Counted from the stretch's first letter, positions 37,058-46,537 are shown. The stretch: DNA of 64,000 nt from Pseudoalteromonas prydzensis (GCF_011050055.1 NZ_DRGM01000133.1:1-64000), one strand, 5' to 3'. The notes: generated by a model not told the origin, from the letters alone. Numbers and translations are program-made.

Positions 37058-37325
37058 CAACAATGCCCTTCGGACAATTGTCCTATTTATTACATCTTAA
37101 TGACGTTAGCATTAAGATTCTAAGAATTTACGCTAACTTACTAGTTTAGTTAACGAGATTAATTAAGCTTAATACCTGATATCCCGTGTAATGATTATTA
37201 AAGTGTGCTTTTAGCAGCTTTGGGTTTTTAGTAAGTTAGCCTTTTTATACTGTTGCTATATTGTGGAATATCTTTGTTTAAACTACAACATTTGCAATGC
37301 TAACCTAAAGTATCGGAGAGAACAA

Positions 37326-37565
37326 ATGAGTTGGGAATATTTGGGCTATTTTGCCTCTGCTTTACTCATTGCCTCTCTAACCATGAGTGATGTAAGCAAA
37401 CTTCGCTGGTTTAACCTTGCCGGGTGTATTGCTTTCACTGCATACGGTATCGCGATTGCCGCATGGCCTGTGGCCATTACCAACGGCTTACTAACGTTTG
37501 TTAATATTTACCATTTAATAAAACTTAATCGCCAATCACAAAATTCGCAACTACCAACCGATTAA
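37326..37565 (+). CDS. small inner-membrane protein (YgjV-like)
   Basis: A 79-residue membrane protein from ATG 37326, which GGAGAG precedes; upstream in-frame codons lack a ribosome site. It has three hydrophobic segments (about residues 3-20, 26-44 and 47-63) and a hydrophilic Gln/Asn-rich tail. The order SWEYLGYFASALLIASLTM ... LRWFNLAGCIAFTAYG is like the repeat found in YgjV-family membrane proteins, of which this would be a half-length version. Function unknown. Divergent from the Crp-like gene and convergent with the amidohydrolase gene. Confidence 0.65.
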   Translation: MSWEYLGYFASALLIASLTMSDVSKLRWFNLAGCIAFTAYGIAIAAWPVAITNGLLTFVNIYHLIKLNRQSQNSQLPTD

Positions 37566-37572
37566 GCTGTTA

Positions 37573-39225
37573 TTACTCTGATACTTCTTGCTCTTTTTGG
37601 TAGCGTAATTCGCCGCCAATCCATGTTTGATTGACGACAATGGTAAAAATTTCTTGTACTGGCACTTTAAAATAGTCTTTGTCGATTAAAATAAAGTCAG
37701 CCCATTTGCCTTGCTCTAAACTACCTAATTTAAACTCTTGATGTGCGGCATAAGCAGCACCTAACGTGAATGCTCTGAGTGCATCTTCTCTGCTCAGTGC
37801 TTCAGTGACTCGCCAGCCATCTGCTGGTAATTGCTTGTGATCTTGGCGAGTAATTGCTGAATACAAACCGTCAAAGGGGTTGGCCAGTTCAACCGGGTAA
37901 TCAGAACCTGCAGCCACCACAGAGCCTTGTTTTAAAAAAGTCTGCCATGCATAGGCGCCTTGTAACTGTGTATCGGTAAGGCGCTGCTCTGCCATGTGCA
38001 TATCAGAAGTAGCATGCACGGGCTGCATTGATGGAATTATCTTAAGTGTTTTGAAACGAGGAATATCAGCAGGGGCAACTATTTGTGCATGCTCTATGCG
38101 ATTACGTAATAAAATACCGCCGGTTTTTTTAAACACATTTTGATAGGCATCCAAGACAATATGATTTGCCTTATCACCTATGGCATGGGTATTTGCGCTA
38201 AAACCATGACTAAAGCTTAGCGTGAAAAGTTGCTCTAATTTTTGCTGTGTTTCTAACATTAAGCCTTGGTGATTTTTTCTATCGGCGTAATCATCAAGTA
38301 ATGCAGCGCCGCGACTACCTAAGGCGCCATCAGCATATATTTTTACACTGCGGATAGACATAAAGTCATTTAGATCTTTATAGCGACCAGCTCTGAGCAT
38401 GCTTTCAAGCGCAGGATCGGTTGCACTGAGCATTGCCACAATACGCAGTGGTAGTGTGCCTTGCTCTGCTCTTTGTTTATAAATTTGCCATGTTTGTTTA
38501 TCAATACCGGCATCGTGGGTTGAGGTTATCCCTAGGCTCACTAAGTGTTGGCCAGCCTGAGTTAATGCGTTACTTACGTCTTGATCTGATGGAGCCGGAA
38601 TATGTGCCGTGATCAAGCTTTCAGCTTTATCGATAAAAATACCGCTTAGTTTACCCGCGGGTGTGCGAATAATTTCTCCCCCCTCAGGGGCTTGTGTTGC
38701 AGCCGTTAGGTTAGCAAGCTCCATGGCTTTACTGTTGACCCAAATAGCGTGACTATCGACTCGAGAAAGCACCACAGGAATATCTTTAACAATTTTATCT
38801 AAATCAGTAGCGGTGGGGAACTGTTTATCAGGCCATAATTCTTGGTTCCAGCCGCGGCCAATAATCCAGCCACTTTTATCCTTGGCGAATACCTCAAGCT
38901 GCTGTTGTATTTGTGAAATCGATGCACTGCCACGCAAATCCAGCTGTGTTAAATTATTACCCAGTCCAATGACATGACCATGGGCGTCTATTAAGCCTGG
39001 TAGCAGGGTTTGCTGCTCGGCATCGAAAGCTTGAGCATTGGGAAAGCTTGCTGCTAGTTTCTCGTCACCTAGTTTAACGACTTTGCCATCCTTAATCACC
39101 AATGTAGAAAACTGTTGTAACTGACCGCTGTAAGTAGGAGTGTAGCCGTTGGCGTTATAGATCACTGTGGTATCAGCGATAGCAGGTAAAGATAAAGAGA
39201 GTATGCAGGCAAGGAAGCATTTCAT
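37573..39225 (-). CDS. exported amidohydrolase (YtcJ-like, amidohydrolase family 3)
   Basis: A 550-residue metal-dependent hydrolase with an N-terminal signal peptide (MKCFLACILSLSLPAIA), so periplasmic. The metal site is GLIDAHGHVIGLG (about 77-89), with family segments GRGWNQELWPD, VDSHAIWVNS, STHDAGID, KIYADGALGSRGAAL (conserved Lys), NTHAIGDKANHIVLDAY, RIEHAQIV and AAGSDYPVE. The substrate of this family is mostly unknown; close relatives act on amides or formylated metabolites. The gene is monocistronic and the next gene is divergent. Confidence 0.88.
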   Translation of the reverse strand: MKCFLACILSLSLPAIADTTVIYNANGYTPTYSGQLQQFSTLVIKDGKVVKLGDEKLAASFPNAQAFDAEQQTLLPGLIDAHGHVIGLGNNLTQLDLRGSASISQIQQQLEVFAKDKSGWIIGRGWNQELWPDKQFPTATDLDKIVKDIPVVLSRVDSHAIWVNSKAMELANLTAATQAPEGGEIIRTPAGKLSGIFIDKAESLITAHIPAPSDQDVSNALTQAGQHLVSLGITSTHDAGIDKQTWQIYKQRAEQGTLPLRIVAMLSATDPALESMLRAGRYKDLNDFMSIRSVKIYADGALGSRGAALLDDYADRKNHQGLMLETQQKLEQLFTLSFSHGFSANTHAIGDKANHIVLDAYQNVFKKTGGILLRNRIEHAQIVAPADIPRFKTLKIIPSMQPVHATSDMHMAEQRLTDTQLQGAYAWQTFLKQGSVVAAGSDYPVELANPFDGLYSAITRQDHKQLPADGWRVTEALSREDALRAFTLGAAYAAHQEFKLGSLEQGKWADFILIDKDYFKVPVQEIFTIVVNQTWIGGELRYQKEQEVSE

Positions 39226-39374
39226 TATTAATATTCTTTTAAGTGCTTTTGTTAGCTAAACAGTAACAGAGAATGGTGAGTCTGCAAATTAAATCTGATA
39301 ATTTATTTATTGTTTGGTGTTTTAAGCTATGCTTATGAATTAGTTATTATTATTTTATTATAATCGGAACGTAA

Positions 39375-41006
39375 ATGAAGCTTAATCAACTCGCTATGCG
39401 TAGCAAATTCATACTCTTATCTGCTTTAATATGCATCATTTTTATTGTTGCTATGGCATTTATAAAAGTTGCAAATAACCAAACAGCGACAGGCTTCGAG
39501 CGCTTCTATCAACATAACTTTATGGTGACTAAACTCAGTGCCGACCTCAAGCAAGCGCAAGACGGCATATTATCCGGAGTCAGGGGGCTGCAAGTAGTTT
39601 ATTTATTAGGTTTACAAGAGCAAGCGCCAGAGATGCTCAAGAGTATTGATGAGAATGTTGCGCTTACTGCGCCGCTAATACAGCGTATTAGCCAAATATA
39701 CAAAGGCGAGGCTAATTTACTTACGGCCCTAAAAAATAACTCGCAGCGTTATGAGCAAGCCGCTATTGAGTTTAAACAGGCGATGGAAACAGCTGCCGAT
39801 AATAAAGCCGATTATGCTATTTATCGTGAATTTGTTGATTCACATAGTGCCTTAACGACTTTTTTTGAGCAGTTTGAACAAGCAAACATAGCGCAAGTTG
39901 CTAAAGCGCAAGCGACTGCGCAGCAATCCATCAATTTTGCAAATACAGTGTTTTACTTATCAATTTTAATAGCGCTTGGCTTGGCTTTATTATTTAGCCA
40001 TATGCTGTCGAAAAAAGTAGTAATGGGACTAACGGTTGTTAGCGAAAGTGCCCATGCATTACAACGCGGCGAATTAGATCAATACTCTCAAGTTGAAGGC
40101 GATGATGAAGTCGCTGACTTAAGCCGTACCTTAGACGCTACAATTAGCCACTTAAATACCACTCTTGCCACTATTTATAACTCTGTAGCACAGGTTAATA
40201 ATCATAGTAATGAGTTACTCAGCTCAAATACTCAAATTCAAACAGCGACATCAGAGGTGTCCGATCATACAACGCAAGCCGTAACTGCAATTGAGGAGTT
40301 ATCGGTCACGAGTAAGAGTATTGCGGTAAATACCGCTGAGTCGGCAACAGCCTCTGATAGCATGATGACACTTGCCAATAGTGGCTTAGATGCTTCTGAG
40401 CAAACAAAAGAAGCAGTAAGTCACTTATTAGGCACATTAAATGAAACGTCAGACGTGGTTGACCAACTGCAAAGTGAATCCAGCAAAATTGAAACTATTC
40501 TCGATGTGATCCGTAATATTTCCGAACAAACTAATTTATTAGCACTTAATGCCGCGATTGAGGCTGCTAGAGCGGGCGAACAAGGGCGTGGTTTTGCCGT
40601 GGTGGCTGATGAAGTGCGTACTTTGGCTCAACGTTCTCATAGTTCAGTAAACGAGATTGAGACAATGCTTGGGCAGCTACGCTCAGCAAGTCAAAATGCA
40701 GTGACTATGATGGCTGATAGCACCAGAGTTGCAGCGCAAGCGGAAGATAAAATGGATGAAAGTAATCGCTTATTAAAAGAGATTATGCAAATGATCAATC
40801 AAGTTAATGACCAAACCCAGCAAATAGCAACAGCCGCTGAAGAGCAGTCAGCCGTTGCCGCTGATATTAGTCAAAATATGCATACCATCCATACCTTGAC
40901 CGATACCACTGCTGATATTTCGCAGCAAACTGCAAATACCAGCAATAGTATGGCTGAACAAAGTCAGTTGGTATTAAAGCAAGTTGCATTTTTTAAATTA
41001 AAATAA
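39375..41006 (+). CDS. methyl-accepting chemotaxis protein
   Basis: Transmembrane chemoreceptor of 543 residues. One helix lies at about 10-30, a periplasmic four-helix-bundle sensor at 35-190, a second helix at 195-212 and HAMP at 215-268. The cytoplasmic coiled coil has the hairpin tip [37 protein letters not shown] (tip core near 385-410), where CheA and CheW bind. No C-terminal CheR pentapeptide is present. The ligand is unknown. It lies alone, divergent from the amidohydrolase; a functional link with that enzyme is possible but not shown. Confidence 0.92.
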   Translation: MKLNQLAMRSKFILLSALICIIFIVAMAFIKVANNQTATGFERFYQHNFMVTKLSADLKQAQDGILSGVRGLQVVYLLGLQEQAPEMLKSIDENVALTAPLIQRISQIYKGEANLLTALKNNSQRYEQAAIEFKQAMETAADNKADYAIYREFVDSHSALTTFFEQFEQANIAQVAKAQATAQQSINFANTVFYLSILIALGLALLFSHMLSKKVVMGLTVVSESAHALQRGELDQYSQVEGDDEVADLSRTLDATISHLNTTLATIYNSVAQVNNHSNELLSSNTQIQTATSEVSDHTTQAVTAIEELSVTSKSIAVNTAESATASDSMMTLANSGLDASEQTKEAVSHLLGTLNETSDVVDQLQSESSKIETILDVIRNISEQTNLLALNAAIEAARAGEQGRGFAVVADEVRTLAQRSHSSVNEIETMLGQLRSASQNAVTMMADSTRVAAQAEDKMDESNRLLKEIMQMINQVNDQTQQIATAAEEQSAVAADISQNMHTIHTLTDTTADISQQTANTSNSMAEQSQLVLKQVAFFKLK

Positions 41007-41018
41007 TGTGCGATATAA

Positions 41019-41270
41019 TTATTTACTTGCGTACAGGCTAAACTCTGCCAGCGATAACCTGTTATCTTTATCGCTGTCATAGCTTTTAAAGCGCGACCAT
41101 AAAGCGGGATCTTTTGCTGACTCTGAGCGAGTAAGTAAGCCATCTTGATTACGGTCTAACTTTTTGAATTGCTCAGCGACGTTATCAGTTGTTGCAAAAC
41201 TGCCACAACTAACGGCAAGGAGTGAAATTAATCCCAATTGTGTGGTGTATTTCATAGGGGGGAAACTCAT
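41019..41270 (-). CDS. small exported EF-hand protein (copy 4)
   Basis: An 83-residue exported protein with a signal peptide (ending near CGSFA) and two EF-hand loops: DRNQDGLLTRSE and DSDKDNRLSLAE. The second has Asn instead of the usual Gly at loop position 6. Its first ATG overlaps the stop of copy 3 (TAATG), indicating translational coupling; an internal ATG five codons later is an alternative start. It is last in a four-gene EF-hand cluster. Calcium binding in the periplasm is inferred; partners are unknown. Confidence 0.82.
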   Translation of the reverse strand: MSFPPMKYTTQLGLISLLAVSCGSFATTDNVAEQFKKLDRNQDGLLTRSESAKDPALWSRFKSYDSDKDNRLSLAEFSLYASK

Positions 41271-41506
41271 TAATGCAGGTTAATAGTTAAAAAATTCTTA
41301 AACTCGACGAGTGAAACTCTATTATCTTGGTCAGTGTCCCAGCGCTGAAACTGTTTTAGTAGCTGCGGTTGAGCGTCCAACTCATTTTTGGTTAAGTAGC
41401 CATCTTTATTACTGTCTAAATGGTCAAACCGTTGTTTTACATCCAGCGCTATCGCACTAAAGCTAGTGGCGAGTAGCACAGCTAATATGACTAATCTGTT
41501 TTTCAT
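41270..41506 (-). CDS. small exported EF-hand protein (copy 3)
   Basis: A 78-residue protein with a signal peptide (MKNRLVILAVLLATSFSAIA) and two EF-hand loops: canonical DSNKDGYLTKNE and variant DTDQDNRVSLVE, with Asn at loop position 6 as in copy 4. The spacing between the loops is the same as in the other copies. 58 bp after copy 2 and overlapping copy 4 by one base. Likely a periplasmic calcium-binding protein of the calsymin type; no enzymatic domain. Confidence 0.84.
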   Translation of the reverse strand: MKNRLVILAVLLATSFSAIALDVKQRFDHLDSNKDGYLTKNELDAQPQLLKQFQRWDTDQDNRVSLVEFKNFLTINLH

Positions 41507-41564
41507 TGTTAAGGTTCTTTTAGTTAGCCTGAACTTTACTTACTTAGTAAAAAGATAAAGTCGT

Positions 41565-41792
41565 TTAAATCTTAAAATTTGCAAACTCTTGCGCCGATAA
41601 TAACTCATCGTTGTTATCATCAAGATCCGTAAATTGCTTCAGCAAGGCGTCGTTTTGCTTTGCTTCAAGCAATGATATTTGCCCGTCTGCGTTGCTATCT
41701 AATTGTGCAAATTTAACGTTTGTTTGCGATGCTAAAACTGCGGCGCTAATGATTAAAAACATCAATGAAAAGGCGGCAATAAGTTGTCTCAT
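41565..41792 (-). CDS. small exported EF-hand protein (copy 2)
   Basis: A 75-residue protein with a signal peptide (ending near AAVLAS) and loops DSNADGQISLLE and DDNNDELLSAQE. The second loop has Glu at position 6, the most degenerate of the cluster, so one site may bind calcium weakly. AAGGAAA precedes the ATG. It starts 22 bp after the copy 1 stop and is probably in one operon with it. Confidence 0.83.
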   Translation of the reverse strand: MRQLIAAFSLMFLIISAAVLASQTNVKFAQLDSNADGQISLLEAKQNDALLKQFTDLDDNNDELLSAQEFANFKI

Positions 41793-41814
41793 AGCTGTAT
41801 TTCCTTTGGGGAAG

Positions 41815-42042
41815 TTATAGTAAAAACTGCTTGAATTCAGTTAGGGATATTTGACCATTTTGGTCTTTATCAATTTGCTCAAAACTTTCGTGCAGCACTG
41901 CATCTTCAGAAGCTTCGGCTTCACTTAATGTGCCATTGCTGTCTTTATCAAGCTCAGCGAAGGTAGCCTCAACATCGATAGCAAGGCTATTAAAACTAAA
42001 CAGTGCACTGCAGCATAAACACAGTGGGACTAATACTTTCAT
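41815..42042 (-). CDS. small exported EF-hand protein (copy 1)
   Basis: A 75-residue protein with a Cys-rich signal peptide (MKVLVPLCLCCSALFSFNSLA) and two canonical EF-hand loops, DKDSNGTLSEAE and DKDQNGQISLTE. It is first of the four-gene cluster and the only copy with both loops canonical. AAGGTAACC lies before the ATG. The four copies are clearly paralogous but well diverged, so the duplications are not recent. Confidence 0.84.
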   Translation of the reverse strand: MKVLVPLCLCCSALFSFNSLAIDVEATFAELDKDSNGTLSEAEASEDAVLHESFEQIDKDQNGQISLTEFKQFLL

Positions 42043-42360
42043 ATGGTTACCTTAAAAACAGTTGTTGCTTCAGATATTACAAGAATAATGCCAATAAAAT
42101 TAGTCTTTAAATATCAGTACTTTAGTTGTTTTTAGTGATGATGAGTGGGAAATAATGACTCAGGGCTGTGTCTTTTTTGCAACAGATTTTCATGGTAATT
42201 AATAAAGTTATTTAAAAACAAACGATTAAGTTGTTTCAATTTAGCGTCAGCCGCTTTATGTGGCGCTTTAGAGTTCGCCTTATTCATTATCGTTATTGAT
42301 TCAGCTAGTGTATAAGTAACACCTTTCATAATTAGACATTTAAACTAAGGAGTAGCTATA
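42043..42360. other. divergent region between EF-hand cluster and glrK
   Basis: The gap should contain divergent promoters. A 65-codon minus-strand frame (42132-42329, or 51 codons from an inner ATG, ending in PTHHH) is present, but it has no good ribosome site and unremarkable composition, so I do not call it a gene. I looked for a sigma-54 promoter ahead of glrK, as in enterobacteria, and found no GG-N10-GC match. Confidence 0.4.
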
Positions 42361-43827
42361 GTGGCCCCACTCGCTAAAAAGTACAGCGCTTTACTTAGTT
42401 GGCGACCAAATTTAATAGGCCAGTTTTTATTTAGTACCTTGTTATCTTTGCTGCCATTATCACTGGTGGTGATTGTGTTTTTAAATGCTTTGAATAAACA
42501 GCTTGCCGTTACCCAGCAAATCGTCAGTGATAACTATCAAATAACCAAATCATTTAATAATCTTAAACAAGACCTTAATAGTTTAGAGCGAGCGACTCGG
42601 CAAAATTGGGTACTAAAAAGTGAATCACTTGACGAATTGATTGTTGATAAGTGGCAATCATCGTTACAGAGTATTGATGAACTCACTTTTATTAGCCCCG
42701 CCGGGGATTATATTAGTCAGTGGCAGCAACTTGCCAAAGAATTGCAGTTAGCGCATTCAAAGCTGGTCGGCGAAGGGCTACAGGATGCGCAATTATTTAT
42801 TCCGGTGAGCGAATTAATTGCTCGTCAAACGTTATGGTTAAGAGATCAAAATGAACTGCAAATAACTAAAAATCAGCAACAGTTAAAAGCCTTACAAGAT
42901 TCTTTTATAAATTGGTTAGTGGCGCTTATCCCATTAACATTATTGGTTGGCGGTGGTTTTTTGTGGCGTATTAGCGGCCGATTAAAAGGCTTAACCTCGG
43001 TTATTGATAAACTTGGGCAAGGTCATTGGCAGCAAAAAATATCAGTACAGGGCTCTGCCGAACTGGTTGAGCTGGGCAATAAATTACAATGGGTGCAGGA
43101 GCAATTACATCAATTAGAACAACAAAAAGATACCTTCTTACGCCATGTGACCCATGAACTGAAAACCCCATTAGCATCAATGGTAGAAGGCACCGATTTA
43201 TTAACCGATGAAATCGTAGGGCCTATTAATAAAGAACAGCAAGCTGTACTGGAGCTAATCACGCAAAGTATGGTGCGCCTGCGGGCAATGATAGACAGTT
43301 TACTAAGCTACAATGCAATTCGCAGTAGTAAAGAGGACTTAAGTGAGTTGGTTTTTTCGCAATTAATAACCAAGATCAACAGTCATTTTGAACACCGTTT
43401 AGTCGCGCGTAAGCAAAGTTTATGTTGGCATTGTGATGTACCCGAGCAGCCGCTAGAAATTGCTGCGGAATTAGTTGAAATGATTTTAATACAGTTAATT
43501 TCTAATGGCTTGAAATTCTCATCGCAAGGGCAGGCGGTTGATATCAATTTATCATTAGCGGGACATACTTTAAAAATGATCGTCAGTGATCAAGGTACAG
43601 GTATTCAAGAGCAAGAAAAATCACATATTTTTAGTGCTTTTTATCAAGGTAAAAATGCCAAAGATGTGATCGCTCAAGGTAGCGGCTTAGGACTGACAAT
43701 TGTCAAGGAGTCTGTTGAGCAATTAATGGGGACTTTGCAGCTAGAGCAGAATGAGCCACAAGGTTGTCGTTTTGTTATTCAAATACCAACCATCATTCCA
43801 ACCAATAAAAACCAAGGAGTTAATTAG
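42361..43827 (+). CDS. glrK: sensor histidine kinase GlrK/QseE
   Basis: Inner-membrane sensor kinase of 488 residues starting with GTG after AAGGAG. Helix at about 18-42, periplasmic helical sensor (45-180), second helix (185-203), HAMP (203-255), HisKA with phospho-His about H265 in RHVTHELKTP, and HATPase with N-box ISNGLKF, SDQGTGI and GSGLGLTIV. It is followed by a lipoprotein and a GlrR-type sigma-54 activator in the order glrK-qseG-glrR of Enterobacteriaceae. There the system answers envelope stress and controls the GlmY small RNA. The assignment rests on the neighbours and on GlrR similarity. Confidence 0.88.
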   Translation: MAPLAKKYSALLSWRPNLIGQFLFSTLLSLLPLSLVVIVFLNALNKQLAVTQQIVSDNYQITKSFNNLKQDLNSLERATRQNWVLKSESLDELIVDKWQSSLQSIDELTFISPAGDYISQWQQLAKELQLAHSKLVGEGLQDAQLFIPVSELIARQTLWLRDQNELQITKNQQQLKALQDSFINWLVALIPLTLLVGGGFLWRISGRLKGLTSVIDKLGQGHWQQKISVQGSAELVELGNKLQWVQEQLHQLEQQKDTFLRHVTHELKTPLASMVEGTDLLTDEIVGPINKEQQAVLELITQSMVRLRAMIDSLLSYNAIRSSKEDLSELVFSQLITKINSHFEHRLVARKQSLCWHCDVPEQPLEIAAELVEMILIQLISNGLKFSSQGQAVDINLSLAGHTLKMIVSDQGTGIQEQEKSHIFSAFYQGKNAKDVIAQGSGLGLTIVKESVEQLMGTLQLEQNEPQGCRFVIQIPTIIPTNKNQGVN

Positions 43828-43828
43828 C

Positions 43829-44371
43829 ATGGGCGTGCGTTTAAATGCCATTTTTGTGGTGTGTATCACAACTTTAGGGCTCGCAGGGTGTGAGTTAACT
43901 GAGCAACCAGTAAAAGAGAATAATACCGAAGCAGAGCAGGTGATTAAAGAGATTGAGCCACACGGTGATGGTTTACCAAACCCAAAACCTCGGCCAAAAA
44001 CAGATCCTATGTATCCACCGGCAGAAATCGTCATTGGTTGGCATGCGAAGGCCTGTGGTGGCTTTCAAGTGGCGGTGAGTAAAATCGCTTATATTGGTAC
44101 TAAAGAGATCCAGAATTATTTTGATTTTAGTTGTAAAAATAATGTATTAGCGCCAGAAAAAGTATTAGAGCAGTTACTAAAACTTGATCAGGCGTATTAT
44201 TGGCCTGATGATATAAAGCAGTATTTATGGCTGCAAAAGCAACAAATAAATCAGCAAATAAACGCTAACAAACAGCAGCAGGCACTGAATAATAAAATGC
44301 AAGAGACATTGTCATCGCTGGCAACTATCGAGCAGCAGTTATTATTACGCGAAGAAACCAAGGAGCAGTAA
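43829..44371 (+). CDS. qseG: QseG-like outer-membrane lipoprotein
   Basis: A 180-residue lipoprotein from ATG 43829 (AAGGAG upstream, one base past the glrK stop). Lipobox LAGC with lipid Cys C21. A Pro-rich stretch (GDGLPNPKPRPKTDPMYPP) follows, then a small folded part and a Gln/Asn-rich C-terminal helix predicted as a coiled coil (about 135-180). Sequence likeness to enterobacterial QseG is low, but position and type match. QseG there interacts with the kinase sensor domain. The start of glrR follows after 2 bp, so all three are coupled. Confidence 0.75.
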   Translation: MGVRLNAIFVVCITTLGLAGCELTEQPVKENNTEAEQVIKEIEPHGDGLPNPKPRPKTDPMYPPAEIVIGWHAKACGGFQVAVSKIAYIGTKEIQNYFDFSCKNNVLAPEKVLEQLLKLDQAYYWPDDIKQYLWLQKQQINQQINANKQQQALNNKMQETLSSLATIEQQLLLREETKEQ

Positions 44372-44373
44372 TC

Positions 44374-45723
44374 ATGGCAATAGAGCAAAACCAAGGCGCA
44401 CGAATTTTACTGGTTGATGACGATGCAAGTTTATTAAAGCTGCTGGCTATTCGTATAGAATCTAAAGGCTATCAGGTTACTACCTGCGAAAGTGGCATCG
44501 CTGCTCTACAGCTCTTAAAAAACCATGTGTATGATGCCGTGGTTACCGACTTGCGGATGGATGAAATGGATGGCATGGCATTACATCGTCAGCTGCAAAA
44601 ACGTTACCCGGCATTGCCGGTGATCATGATGACTGCTCATGGCTCGATCCCTGATGCGGTTGAGGCAACTAAGCAGGGAATTTTCGCTTTTATTACTAAA
44701 CCGGTAGATAAAGATGAATTATTCGATAGTTTAGCGAAAGCAATTGAGATTCACGGCTTGAGCGCTGATGAAAAGTCATCAAGCAGTAATATAGTGACCC
44801 GCAGTGGTGCTATGTTGCACTTGCTTGAACAAGTTAAGTTACTGGGACCTACGCACGTCAATGTGTTGATTTCAGGCGCCAGTGGTACGGGCAAGGAGTT
44901 ATTAGCGAATGCGATTCATCAACACAGTCATGTTAGTGAAGGCCCATTTGTGGCAATTAACTGTGGTGCAGTGCCTGGGGAATTGCTTGAATCTGAATTA
45001 TTCGGCCATAAAAAAGGCGCGTTCACAGGTGCAATTAAAGACCATCAAGGGTTATTTCAACAAGCGCAAGGCGGCACCCTATTTTTAGATGAAATTGGTG
45101 ATATGCCGCTTAATTTACAAGTTAAATTACTGCGTGTATTGCAAGAAAAAACCATCCGTCCGGTGGGCTTTCAAGAAGAAATTCCTATCGATGTGCGGAT
45201 TGTCTCAGCAACCCATAAAAATTTACCGGATGCGATTGCTAATCAACAATTTCGCGAAGATCTATATTACCGTTTAAATGTTGTTAACCTTAAATTACCG
45301 CCATTGTGCGAGCGCAGAGAAGATGTGAGTTTATTAGCGCAGTATTTTAGCGCCACCATAGCTAAACGTATGGAGCAAAAAGAAAAGCGCTTTGCCAACG
45401 ATGCAATGCACGCATTAGTACGTCATGATTGGCCTGGTAATATTCGCCAATTACAAAACGTTGTTGAACAGGTTGTCGCACTGACCCCAGGTGAAGTAAT
45501 ATCGGTACAGTTGGTGGAGAGTGCGCTTAATAGTAATGCCAGTAATGTTGAGCCGCTTTCACTAAACGATGCTAAAAAAGAGTTTGAGCGCGATTATGTT
45601 ATTAACACCCTAAAAATGGCCGGTGGTAATGTGGCCGAAGGGGCAAAACTGGCGAAACGTAACCGTTCAGATTTTTATAAGTTGATCAAAAAACACAACA
45701 TAGACGTGGATACCATTTGTTAG
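44374..45723 (+). CDS. glrR: sigma-54-dependent response regulator GlrR/QseF
   Basis: NtrC-family activator of 449 residues. The receiver has its phospho-acceptor at about D59 in VVTDLRMDEMDGM, a stretch identical to E. coli GlrR. The AAA+ domain has Walker A GASGTGKE (about 165), the sigma-54 contact loop GAFTGA, Walker B TLFLDEIGD and a NIRQL-type R-finger region. The C-terminal Fis-type helix-turn-helix includes NVAEGAKLAKRNRSDFYKLIKKH. It activates sigma-54 promoters after phosphorylation by GlrK. Targets here are unknown; glmY/glmZ are not in the window. Confidence 0.95.
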   Translation: MAIEQNQGARILLVDDDASLLKLLAIRIESKGYQVTTCESGIAALQLLKNHVYDAVVTDLRMDEMDGMALHRQLQKRYPALPVIMMTAHGSIPDAVEATKQGIFAFITKPVDKDELFDSLAKAIEIHGLSADEKSSSSNIVTRSGAMLHLLEQVKLLGPTHVNVLISGASGTGKELLANAIHQHSHVSEGPFVAINCGAVPGELLESELFGHKKGAFTGAIKDHQGLFQQAQGGTLFLDEIGDMPLNLQVKLLRVLQEKTIRPVGFQEEIPIDVRIVSATHKNLPDAIANQQFREDLYYRLNVVNLKLPPLCERREDVSLLAQYFSATIAKRMEQKEKRFANDAMHALVRHDWPGNIRQLQNVVEQVVALTPGEVISVQLVESALNSNASNVEPLSLNDAKKEFERDYVINTLKMAGGNVAEGAKLAKRNRSDFYKLIKKHNIDVDTIC

Positions 45724-45731
45724 GAGAAAAC

Positions 45732-46232
45732 ATGCAATTATTTATGGTGTATTTAGGTGGGCGTATTCAGGGCTGCCATATTGAAATGCATGATGTTCGT
45801 TTCGTGGTAGGGGAGTCGATAGAACACACTTACACAAAGTTAAAAGCGCAGTGGGTTGGTGATAAAAGTAGTGTGCATATGGATAGCTTCATGGCTGTCA
45901 ATCATATCGATGGCTTTGCAGTAACCGTAGTTGATCAGCCTGTTGCACAAGCAGAGCAGTTATACTTTGTAAATTTAGGGGCATACCGTGCTGACAGTTT
46001 AGCTGAGCAGCATGATTTTGCTTTGTATGTTGCACGCAGTAGCGATGAAGCTAAACAAAGAGCAAAAGAGCATTTACTCGCGGGCTTAAGCCATATTCAT
46101 AAAGATGACTTACACGATGTCGATGATTGCTTTGCAATTGATTTACTCGACAGTCAACTTCACATCAAGCTAACCCCGAGCGGGCAGTCTCAGACGATTA
46201 AGCCAGATTGGTTTGGTTATCATATTTTATAG
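45732..46232 (+). CDS. DUF1543 domain-containing protein
   Basis: A 166-residue cytoplasmic protein of the DUF1543 family. It starts with LFMVYLGGRIQGCHIEMHDVRFVVG, the family signature, followed by a second half with LYFVNLGAYRADSLAEQHDFALYVA, which looks like an internal repeat of the same fold. The start at ATG 45732 follows TAGGAGA that overlaps the glrR stop, so it is likely the last gene of the glr operon. No function is known for the family. Confidence 0.88.
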   Translation: MQLFMVYLGGRIQGCHIEMHDVRFVVGESIEHTYTKLKAQWVGDKSSVHMDSFMAVNHIDGFAVTVVDQPVAQAEQLYFVNLGAYRADSLAEQHDFALYVARSSDEAKQRAKEHLLAGLSHIHKDDLHDVDDCFAIDLLDSQLHIKLTPSGQSQTIKPDWFGYHIL

Positions 46233-46253
46233 ATACGTTGTTTGATTAAGCGG

Positions 46254-46487
46254 CTAATCGTGGTCGCTTTGTTCAGTGCGCTCTTTGTCTTCGCTATTAC
46301 TGGCAATTTTAAATGCCATAATCACCAAGCCAAACATAACAAAAGGGAGGGCTGCAAGTAAGTATTCTGTGAGGTTACTGTCAGCAAAGCTGGCTTGCAA
46401 TAAAAAGTGTCCTGCGACGCAGAGTAAGATCACGATGAGAAGAATAGGTAATAAAATAAGTTCTTTTTTAGCTGAATGAGTTTTCAT
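46254..46487 (-). CDS. small two-helix membrane protein, hypothetical
   Basis: A 77-residue protein from ATG 46487 with two hydrophobic helices (about 9-31 and 39-59), a short polar connection and an acidic C-terminal tail (SNSEDKERTEQSDHD). No family was recognised. The ribosome site is weak. It is convergent with the DUF1543 gene and lies downstream of the 53-aa gene on the same strand. Confidence 0.6.
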   Translation of the reverse strand: MKTHSAKKELILLPILLIVILLCVAGHFLLQASFADSNLTEYLLAALPFVMFGLVIMAFKIASNSEDKERTEQSDHD

Positions 46488-46537
46488 TATTACAGGGTGC
46501 TTTTCCAAGGTGCGCCATTGTAATGAGCAAACCGCTT

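Noticed and set aside
42132-42329. 65-codon minus-strand frame between the EF-hand cluster and glrK
   Set aside because: No good ribosome site, no recognisable domain, and it occupies the divergent promoter region.
42100-42360. Sigma-54 promoter before glrK, as in enterobacteria
   Set aside because: The best GG/GC candidate near 42163-42182 has 13 bp between the elements instead of 10.
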